This document shows, piece by piece, positions 24,306-33,126 of a DNA stretch of 64,000 bases. The DNA is from Aspidiotus rigidus (taxonomy: Eukaryota > Arthropoda > Insecta > Hemiptera > Diaspididae), in the NCBI GenBank assembly GCA_035079385.1, contig JAVHKY010000024.1, positions 2,852,001 to 2,916,000 of the forward strand, written 5' to 3'. The notes below the pieces were generated by a model, which did not search any database, was not told the origin of the DNA, and worked only from the letters and a program-made list of their open reading frames with translations. Each line of letters starts with the position of its first letter. Position 1 is the stretch's first letter. The position numbers and the translations under genes were made by a program.

Positions 24306-24310
24306 GAGAC

Positions 24311-24747
24311 ATGAATGTTGTGATATTCGGAGCGGGAATTGGTGCAATTCTACTTAGCGTCTTATGGGCGATTGCTTTCTTTTTTTGTTTCATTTCACTT
24401 CGAACGCGATATAATATTGGCCCAATAACTGTTACCATAACCATTGTGCTAACTTTTGTATTACTCTGGATACCGAGGAGAAGTGATGAAACACCACCAA
24501 CACCAGGCGAAAAAGTAAATAACTTCCGCATGAACCTTGATAAATTAATTACTCGATTTTCTAATACACGGCAAACGAATAATTGTCATATTTCTCGTAG
24601 ATTTTGGATCCATTTTTTGTGTGGAGAACATCGATATTACTTTTCTTAGGAGTATGCGCTGTATCCAGTACCGTATTCGTTATTTTGACTAATATTATGG
24701 AAATGAAACAAGCTAGACCCATTAGGTCGTGGTATTTGAAATCATAG
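24311..24747 (+). CDS. TMEM218: TMEM218, ciliary transition-zone membrane protein
   Basis: Two coding exons, 24311-24514 and 24601-24747, joined in phase 0 across an 86-bp intron (donor GTAAAT, acceptor CTCGTAG), give 116 residues; the human protein is 115. The coding ATG lies five bases after a TTTGTTTCAG acceptor, so a non-coding exon lies upstream. Residues 1-25 (FGAGIGAILLSVLWAIAFFF) and about 36-55 are membrane segments, followed by a Pro-rich PRRSDETPPTPGEK loop and then KILDPFFVWR, matching the conserved KIVDDFFIGR of TMEM218, with a third membrane helix after it. Known role (established for vertebrates): transition-zone component of cilia. In an insect this implies sensory neuron or sperm cilia. 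A possible AATAAA poly(A) signal lies at 25017. Confidence 0.88.
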
Positions 24748-25674
24748 TTTTTTGAAATATTGTTTTTTTTATCATTCTTGTACCTACGTAAGTAGGCCTA
24801 GTTCTCTTGTTAACCATTTTTGTTCGTATACGAATTACTTATTACATTTTTTATACCGCAATGTTGTTTCGTGTATATTTTTTTTTTTCAATTTCTCATC
24901 TGTGAAAAACAAATTTGTATCATGAGAACGCTTCTTACATTCATAGATTCATCTTTGAGCCCTTCTAATCATCATTGATGAACACGAATATTGAAATCTG
25001 AAAGATTCTGTCGTAAAATAAATTTAACTACCGTAGCTGCTCTAACAAATGAAGGTATTTTTAGGAAATATCGCGTATCGATCTCTCCGCAAAAAAAAAA
25101 AAACTATCTTCTGTTAATACTTAGAGATTTTTTTTCAGTTTGTTTACGGTGTTCAATTATTATTCAGAAATTGAAATGCTGGTGATTGTACAACTAGTGG
25201 CCATTATTATGCAAGAACAATATCTGAAGTAAATTCGTCAGCACCATCAAAATTAGGTATAAAATTAAACCGAAGTGGGCTATAAGTGGCGTTATGTGGA
25301 ACTGTTCTGGACTGAAAAATACTATTAAATTCAATAATATATATATTTTTTTTTTCTATTTTTGATAACAATTTTTTTTTCTCATAAAATTTTTATATAT
25401 AGGCATAGGTCTTATTAATTGTATGTATAATATTGGTAAAGTTTACAATATTATTTGCGCATTTTAGTGGGTGTTCTCTTTACTTCAAAATGTAGCGATC
25501 ATTGAATAATTTTTTAAACTGGAGGAAAATCTGTTTAGGTGAATATTCTTTCCATCAATACCTAGGCCTATAGATACTAAAAATAACCTTCACAAAAATA
25601 TGAAAGCGCGTTCAAATGTACTATGATACTTAGTTATTTTTGGTCTTGAAGTACATATTTACAATCCTAGAGTG
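24748..25674. other. TMEM218 3' flank, no gene seen
   Basis: AT-rich, with poly-A and poly-T runs. AATAAA at 25017-25022 is a candidate poly(A) signal for TMEM218. No coding potential recognised. Confidence 0.45.
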
Positions 25675-26109
25675 TTAAGGGTATGCTCTACACAGAAAAA
25701 ATACGCGTAAAATCAGGTAAATATACGAAAATATAGGTTCCGAGGCGACTAATTACTGTCCACACAATGAACCAATTGTTAAGAAATATTTCAAAGTGTT
25801 AGATGGGTGTTTGATATATCAGGTCTAAAATTAATTCAGAACTCGTAATATTATTTAGAACTCTTGTTATTGACAATCGAAAAGTGGTACATTTTGAGCT
25901 TTTTCGATCGTTGATAACAAGAGTTCTAAATAATATTAGGTACGAGTTCTGAATTAATTTTAGACCTGTACCAAACACTCATCTAACACTTCGAAAGATT
26001 TCATAACAATTGGTTCATTTTGTGGACAGTATAATTAGTCGCCTCGGAACCTATATTTTCGTATATTTACGCGTTTTTTTCCTGTGTAGACTGTAGAGCA
26101 TACCCTTAA
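25675..26109. mobile_element. Fold-back MITE, near-perfect ~210-bp arms
   Basis: 435 bp, starting TTAAGGGTATGCTCTACA and ending with its reverse complement (TGTAGAGCATACCCTTAA). The arms run to a short loop around 25885-25900 (AAGTGGTACATTTTGAGC), with internal pairs such as GGTTCCGAGGCGAC / GTCGCCTCGGAACC. TTAA at both ends could be a piggyBac-type target duplication or part of the inverted repeat. The right end lies 130 bp upstream of the 5S rRNA gene. No coding capacity. Confidence 0.85.
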
Positions 26110-26241
26110 GTGTCTGTCGGAGAGAATTTTTGAGTGAATATAAAAAGTAATACGAAAATGGTGGTACCTAACTAAATTATGAAATGTCATTCTAATACGT
26201 TGTGCTAGCACTTGGATACATAAATGAAGCGCTTCACTGTC

Positions 26242-26360
26242 GCCAACGGCCATATCATGCTGAATACACCGGTTCTCGTCCGATCACCGAAGTTAAGCAG
26301 CATCGAGCGTGGTTAGTACTTGGATGGGTGACCGCCTGGGAAAGCCACGTGCCGTTGGCA
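26242..26360 (+). rRNA. 5S ribosomal RNA gene
   Basis: 119 nt closely matching animal 5S rRNA. The internal control region reads CCGATCACCGAAGTTAAGC, and GTACTTGGATGGGTGACCGC is intact. Helix I closes between GCCAACGG and CCGTTGGC, and the ATGCT/AGCAT helix pairs. TTTTT follows at 26364, a Pol III terminator. Only this copy is in the window, so it is either a dispersed gene or a solitary insertion; no disabling change is seen. Confidence 0.95.
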
Positions 26361-26364
26361 TACC

Positions 26365-27500
26365 TTTTTAATTTTACATTTCTTCAACCTTTTTTTTTTT
26401 TTTTCTCTCCTCCTTATGTATTTTATTTTTTTATTTTTTCCATCTTCATTAATTTATTAATCCCCCAATTGTTTTCAAACGTGCAGAGAGGTATTAAAAA
26501 ACAATTAATCAGTAAGAAACAACAGAGTGTACAAAACGTAATGTTTTTTTTTTTTTTTTTTAATGATTGTTTTGTTTAAACATATAGATCAAGGAAAAAA
26601 TTAGAAACAATTGCATTTAACTAACTAAACGTAACGTGAATTTCCAGTTATATCAGTATGAAACAAGGACTACCGGTAAGTTTCATCTTTTTCATTTTAT
26701 GTATTATACTTAAATTCTTTCTCTAATGTTAATCCCTTTCAGTATTCATATATATTTTTTCTTTTCTTCTTTTAATGTTGATAGCAAAGTAAAACAATAT
26801 CTACTGTTCAATCCTAATTTAAATGAACAGTTGCTGACGAAAAAAACAAAAATAATATTCTTGAAAATCTTCTCCGCGTAGCAGAAAATCGTCTGGGATT
26901 GCGAAGATCTTTAAAATTTTGCCTCATAGGAACCAACTTATACGAGTACTATAATTATCATTTTGTTCAATACTGAAAACATTTTCAATGATTCCCATCG
27001 TTGTCATTGTCTTCTCAAGAAAATTTTGGTAAACCGATCATTTTGGTCATTTGAACGATTCTTTGCTTCGTTTTGCAAAGCATACTTCGCTCTTTTTTCA
27101 TTCTCTTCCATTACTTTTCAATGTATCTCACGGACTATTCTAGATGATTTCGCGACTCGCTACTTGAATCGTCTTGGTTTAAGATAAGATGTAAGTATGT
27201 CGTACTAAAACTTGCTATGGTTAATTAGCCTCAATCATTCTAGCATATCTTTGCGTAGGCCAAAGAATGTAACTATACGTGCAACAAAGATAAACATACT
27301 TTCGTATTCTTAATCGTTTTTTTTTCCTCCTCTTCTTTTCCAGCTCTAGGTAATATTAATCAAATTTGTCCAATTGCTCAATTTTCCAATTGTACTGTAC
27401 CATTGGGAGAAGGGAAGCTCTTGCTAAGTCCCTGTTCACGTATTTCGTCTGCGGCTTTTTGTTTTGATCAGTCCTACTTGTACATGGGTTAGTACCGGGA
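26365..27500. other. Intergenic region, nothing recognised
   Basis: Homopolymer-rich AT sequence (T runs near 26391 and A/T runs near 26545). The short frame at 26963-27187 has no recognisable domain. Confidence 0.4.
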
Positions 27501-28560
27501 ACCTCGAAGCTCTAGGTACTTGGAGCCTTGGATACATGTCTCATCATTCATGGCCATTCACAGTTTCTGAGTCTTCGTCTTAAAAAATTTTCGAGGTATC
27601 GAAGACCATCGAGGCACTTTTTGATTAATTTCTTCCCCATACCATTAACATCAATAAGAACGGCCAAGTATTTTATGACCAAAGCCTCTTCGGAAAACTC
27701 TGGAGGGCTCATTGGAACGTGGACAAGTCTACGAATTAAATTATTAGAAGCGGCATAGTTGTGAGAATGGAGGCAGAATCTATGGTTATGTCAGTACTCA
27801 TCCCCTTCCTAGAGATGACGAATTCATGGCGGTTGCTGGTAACAGTAATAATTGAAAGGTCCGAGAAATTAATACGAGAACCGAGTATACCTCTATGATA
27901 AATTTTATGGACGGATATAAACTATTGATATGGACGAGGAACGCATCTCTTGAGTGGACGGGATACACCAAAGGCAGAGCACGTCATCGACGTACTGTGC
28001 CAGTAAACGATGGTCCAGAGGGGGGTGGAGAAAGGCGGGAGAATAATTCAGTTTCGAGCCTAAACATAAGAACCTAAGAAATGAGAGAGCCCAAAGGAGA
28101 ACCTATAGGTATCCCTACCTCCGATGGAAACTTTTAGTATTTACCATTAAAAAAACGGAACCAGCGAGTCATCAAAATGTGAATCATTCTCATAGACTAA
28201 ATCAATCAATCCCTCCTCAGGAATATACCTGTTCAACACTTTGACGTCGTTGTAATTTTCATGTCGAATAATTTCGATTTCTTCCAGAGCCAACGAAATT
28301 TTCCTATGGAGGAGAACTTCGAGCTCCTTTTTAAAGTTATGACCACTTTCGATTAAACCTATATAGACGCCGGGGCAATCCCTACAAGCTACTCTATAAA
28401 CAACCCCCCCCCCCTTCGGCCATCGAAATGGGGTCTTAATTTAACGAATAAGCTCTTGACAGTAGTAGTATTGTATAAAGCGACGGAGGACACGGCCCAA
28501 CAACTTACCCAGAAACGGCAGTCTAACCCATAGCTTCCTACTACCAGAGTGCGAATGCCG
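27500..28560 (-). mobile_element. Penelope-like element fragment 1 (reverse transcriptase, decayed)
   Basis: On the minus strand the pieces FNGKY, EVGIPIGSPLGSLIS and QYVDDVLCLW appear in order near 28140-27940, matching palm motifs of Penelope-like RT (YVDD box), followed in another frame by NSLYPSIKFIIEV. Frameshifts and stops separate them. It lies head to tail with a second copy immediately to the right. Confidence 0.7.
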
Positions 28561-28599
28561 AGGGAAGGAGATCGTAGAATCAAGACATTTCCTTGTCAG

Positions 28600-29480
28600 C
28601 TTCCTACAACCATAAGGTCAATGTCCACCTTGACCTGATTCATTCTCGCAAAGTGCTTTATCGTCACTAGTTCTTCATGAAAAACAGCCTGACTCAGAGG
28701 AATGTGAGTGAGGTGATGTATTAAACTATTGAAAGAACGACAGACGACCCGTGGATAGTTATATCGGTCGATGTATCTTTGCGGTGAATAGCGAATTCAT
28801 GGACGCCGTCAATGACGGAGATAGTCAAGTCCAAAAAGTCTATAGAAGAGCCACCAACTTCGAGTGAAAGTTTGATGGAAGGGTATAGGCTATTTAAAAA
28901 CGCGAGAAAGTCACTAAAGAGTTCGGCAGGACCGGTCGACCCACACATACAAACTGTCGTCAACGTACCCGTGCCAATAATAGATATGACTCAAAAACAC
29001 TCGACCCGATCGAATTTGGATATGAAGACTTCTGAATTGAGATAACCCATGGAGGATCCAATAGAGATTCCCACCTCCTCGGGGAACTCGAAGAATTTCC
29101 CATCAAATTTACAGAATTTAAGGGACCAACCGACGTTTAAAAAGTAAAAGAATTCACCTAATTCCTCATGAGGTGCATCAGATTTAACGAGCAAGTCTTC
29201 TATCTTCTGGATGGTGGGAGCTGTGGAGATGTTGGGAAATAGTCCAATAACGTCGAATGACCATAAAATTGATCCCGGAGGAAGAATAGGGAGCCCGAGT
29301 TCTTGACTGAATAGGGAGACTCAACCTCCATGCGTGATTTGAACCACCGATCTAGAAGTTTGGCGAGGGAGTAGGTTGAAGAAGAAACAAACGAGACGAC
29401 CGGCTACATCGGGATATTTTCTTTATTCACTTTAGGCAGCCCTTACCGGTCTTTGCACTCGCTTCTTTTACTCTTTTTCA
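28600..29480 (-). mobile_element. Penelope-like element fragment 2 (reverse transcriptase, decayed)
   Basis: Minus-strand reading shows motif A as SFDVIGLFPNI (about 29260), then KFDGKFFEFPEEVGISIGSS, then GYVDDSLYVW near 28960, and after a frameshift LNSLYPSIKLSLE and IDFLDLTI, a canonical Penelope-like order. Multiple frameshifts; inactive. GIY-YIG endonuclease sequence is not seen in this copy. Confidence 0.75.
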
Positions 29481-29559
29481 ATTATATAGATAACCGTACA
29501 TTACAAATACGAATTGATTCTAAGTATTGAACAATTCAAAGAATTCAGGAACCTCCTAA

Positions 29560-29700
29560 TGAGAAACTTGAGCTGAAACCAGGAGCTCACCCAAAACTTG
29601 AAGCGTAGGGGCCTTTGGAATATGAGGGAATAAACCCACAACATTAAACGAGAACAGAGACGAACTCTGAGTAGAGTGCGTTATCAGAATTTTGAACAGA
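29560..29700 (-). mobile_element. Penelope-like element fragment 3 (motif A only)
   Basis: A third copy of the RT motif A region, SFNVVGLFPHIPKAPTLQ, lies upstream of fragment 2 in the same orientation. This makes at least three head-to-tail pieces, as is common for Penelope-like elements. Confidence 0.55.
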
Positions 29701-30205
29701 GTATCCATCTATTTTTATTATATAAAGGAGAAGCGCGTTTTTATGTTACGATTAAACTCGACCAGTTTTTAGTATTTCGAGTTGTCTTTTGAAATGTAGA
29801 TTGGTATTAGACTGGAGACGGACGTAGGGTACATTTTTTTTTTAAAAGTTCATCAGGAAAGTTCTAAGCAAGTCTCAAAGTTTCAATGCCTGGATCTTAG
29901 AAGCAGGAACCTGGATAACACGTGTGTAGTACGTGTTGCCTATGTGGGTCGTTATATTATTAATAATAGAAACATGCATGGACGTGTAGGGTTCCAGGGG
30001 TAAAATCAATTGACGAGTAAGTTCATGCAAAAATCCTTGATAAATTTCAATTCAACTTTTTACATTCTCTTACTGTCCTTCAAATAACGTTCGAGTTTTA
30101 GTGACTTTAGTTAGTGCATTAGAATCGTGCCTGTTTTATAATGCGGTAAGTTACTTATTTATGAAGAAAAAGTCATTAAATTAAAAATAGTTATTTACGT
30201 TATCA

Positions 30206-30304
30206 GTGGGTAAAGTAAGCGATTACTGCGAGTGCTATGTTTACAAAACGAGCTGAAGGCGAGTTTTGTAGAATGCACGAGCAGTGTTCGCTTACTTTAC
30301 CCAC
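30206..30304. repeat. 99-bp compound hairpin
   Basis: GTGGGTAAAGTAAGCGA at the left and its complement TCGCTTACTTTACCCAC at the right, with inner pairs ACTGC/GCAGT, GTGC/GCAC and ACAAAAC/GTTTTGT. Probably a small fold-back element; lies about 0.6 kb downstream of the recombinase pseudogene. Confidence 0.75.
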
Positions 30305-30411
30305 GAATGACGTATGTAACTTTATAGAACATGATCGAAAAAGGAGCGGGAGTGATATTTGCGGATATTGTGATAATAAGAAGAATGTTGCGTGTCATTT
30401 CTTTGAATTAT

Positions 30412-30600
30412 AGAGTTACGTACTACTATAATAGCTATATCAAAACTAATACCAATCAAGATTTTTCCAATCCAATCTTCACAATACCTACATGTCCTAG
30501 AATTATCGAGTTACGTAGGTACTTACTGCCAATAGCTATATCAAAATTAATACCAGTCAAGATTTTTCCAATCCAATCTTCACGATTCATTACAAAAAGG
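30412..30600. repeat. Tandem duplication, 101-bp offset
   Basis: ATAGCTATATCAAAACTAAT at 30431 recurs with few changes at 30532, followed in both by CAAGATTTTTCCAATCC. Imperfect two-copy direct repeat with no coding role visible. Confidence 0.7.
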
Positions 30601-30888
30601 GGTGCATTGATTATTGTGAGTATTCTTTGATAACTCGTAGGTACCTTCAATTCTGAAAATATCCGGCAAGAATTATGGCGATGAGAATCTTGACGTCTTA
30701 AGATCAATTGAAGAATAGAATTAAATTGAGTGTAATTCGATCGTCAGTTTTGGCCTTTCATTCACAATGTAATTCATTATCTTGAGTTATGCAATTTATT
30801 TAAGAATATTGTACATAATATTTATCTAAATAATAATGAAGTTTTGAAAAATGAAAACGAGAGTTGAAAGTCATCTCTAGGAAAAGTT

Positions 30889-32423
30889 TTACTTTTGAAC
30901 ATTGATTGTTACGGTACATTGGGAGCAGTTTGATAGAGTTATTGATGGGCATTTTGTAGAATTGAAAGCCAATCTTTGATCGATATTTTGAGGTTGTTGC
31001 GTCAAATTAGCAGGAATTTCTTCATCAATCATCTGTATATAATTGTCAATATCACTTTCATCAATGGTGTTTTCATTCGGAAGTGCTTGAGAAGCAATGC
31101 GCGAAGAATCACGAGGCAGAATACTAAAATCTGTCAAAAACAATTCATCATCATTGGGAAAATGAGGTGAGTTATTTTTCACCGGTTCGAAAATTGATTT
31201 AGCGAAACTTGTAGATGGGGTACATTGCAAATTTATATCGTCACTACGCGTTGATTGATGAGATGAAGAGCTTGATGGCAGTGAAGATGTCGAGTTCATT
31301 CGTGATACAATAAGGTTTTCCGTTTGTTGTTTATAAGTCAAACTATCATCAATATACCCCTCGGCGACTGTATTACTTTTCCATCGACCATGACGTTTTA
31401 ACGTAAGCAAATCTGCTCCGGCATTAGCTAGAAATGTAGCCGAAGTACGACGGAGACTGTGTCCTACAGAGAACAATCAGAAATATCCACATATGAATAC
31501 TGCCGTTTATAAAACTTTATAGCAAGATATATTGAGTAGGTACCTTTGTAAGATTTTATATTTGGGAGATTCAGATAAGTTGCGACAATTCGCGGTACTT
31601 TCGCAATTTTATTCACGCCAATAGGTTGTCTTGTACACGTTGCGGTTGAGCCTTTGCATTGGTAATTCAAAAAAAATCTACCAGATGACATCATATCGTT
31701 CAGTCGGAGACTCCAATATTTCTTGACTATATCTCGTAATTTTTTCCGCTGATTGTGAAATTGCGTTCCACCTTTGTTTTTGTACATGGCAGTCTAACTA
31801 ACATCGTATTCCCGAGATCATTAATATCTTCTACGAGTATACGTTTGTAAGTTCAGCGCTACGACAAGCTCCGTGAATACCAAAAATAGTTATAACCTAA
31901 ATTGAGAAAATACAAAAGAAGTGAGTTCACGTAAAAAAGCAGGGTGAAAACAGCTAAGTAGATCGATGCTTGGGAAACTTACTTTCTCAGATAAATAAAT
32001 ACTATCCGGTGCTTCATTCAAAAATTTGGCGATCTCCTCCGAAGTGAAAGTATTTGCCTTATCTGGCTTGTAACCGTCGTTCATTCGCTTTATAAATGCA
32101 ATCAATTTGGAATACGTATTAATGCCGACATTATGGTGTAACTGTAGGGTCATTTTTAGCATTGAGTAGTACGACCATAATGTTGGGGGGGAATACTTTT
32201 TAATTTCTACAAAATAGCTGCTGAAATATGCCAAGAGAACTCGTTCTGAGAATGAACTAGCTCCATTCGATTGTCTCCAATTCATAAACTTCTGGTAAGT
32301 ATTTTCGTATTTTTCTTTCGATTTTGCAGGTAATGTAGCATACGCTGCTGTATCGGCAGCAGCACATAACTCTGGTGGAGTACAAATTTCAGAATCATTA
32401 AATTCTTCTTCATCATCGGCCAT
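30889..32423 (-). pseudogene. Tyrosine recombinase (Crypton/integrase-like), frameshifted
   Basis: Three exons on the minus strand: 32423-31983 (starts MADDEEEFND), 31896-31544 and 31463-30889, with donor GTAAGT, donor GTACCT and AG acceptors. Exon 1 carries a SAM-like core-binding domain (KYENTYQKFMNW, then LWSYYSMLKMTL). Exon 2 has the first catalytic Arg in GIHGACRSAEL. Exon 3 has GHSLRRTSATFLANAG (His-x-x-Arg), HGRWKS and GYIDDS (nucleophile Tyr). All catalytic residues are present, but exon 2 needs two frame changes, between ACRSAELTN and EDINDLGN and again before VKKYWSLRLND, so this copy is probably dead. The C-terminal ~130 residues are Ser/Thr/Asn-rich. Similar recombinase-like genes are widespread in hemipteran genomes as I recall. 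Could be a host gene with assembly errors. Confidence 0.75.
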
Positions 32424-32673
32424 AATAAACGTTAGGATTGTGAGGAAAGAAAAAACGCGCAAATATTCCAATCCAACATACAAGTTACGGCAAAGGAATC
32501 CCGATTAACAAAATTCAAAATGATCAGTGTAACCAAAAGCACCATCACATTAAAACACGGTACATTAAAATAAGCTGCAAGACAATGTTATCATTTGCAA
32601 TGAAATGACGTAATCAACGGTCTGCAGCTGTGCAACTTGGGGCTGTTTTGTTTTACCTCACTCTAGGCAGTTG

Positions 32674-32705
32674 GAGAGTGAAGTAAAAATTTTTACTTCA
32701 CTCTC
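32674..32705. repeat. Perfect 32-bp palindrome
   Basis: GAGAGTGAAGTAAAAA followed by its exact complement TTTTTACTTCACTCTC. A further related CTCACTCT lies just to the left at 32656. It is located about 250 bp upstream of the recombinase pseudogene start. Confidence 0.9.
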
Positions 32706-32864
32706 TGTTTCAATCGAATAAAATTGCTCTTTACCGACTCGCTTCTATTGAAAAAAGTAAGCTTTTTCGATCATGTGTTCTATAAAATTGTTTTCTATAA
32801 TTATTGTGATATGAACAAAAAAGGCTATAATTATTATTTTTGTACCGCACTTAAACTCGATAGA

Positions 32865-33126
32865 TGTGATGCGCTCTGCAAAAAGGTACCACAAGTCGAC
32901 ATGGTGAAAGCTCCTCGTGTAAAATTGTCCACCGAATTAGGCCCGTCTTACACCAGAAAATGAGAGGAGCACGCTTGTGAATGTCATCATTGACTTCTGT
33001 GATCTTTCAATCAAACATTATAAACAACTTTCGTCGCAGAAAATGAACCTCACATGAAATGCAGTTTTACACGCGGGGAGCTTTTATCATGCCGACTTTG
33101 TGTCCCTTTTTGCAGAGCGCATCACA
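32865..33126. mobile_element. Inverted-repeat element (MITE)
   Basis: TGTGATGCGCTCTGCAAAAA at the left is mirrored by TTTTTGCAGAGCGCATCACA at the right; arms continue through CCACAAGTCGACATG / CATGCCGACTTTGTG and AGCTCCTCGTGTAAAA / TTTTACACGCGGGGAGCT, about 65 bp each. No coding sequence. Confidence 0.8.

Noticed and set aside
26202..26579. 125-codon open frame on the plus strand
   Set aside because: It reads straight through the 5S rRNA gene; not a protein gene.
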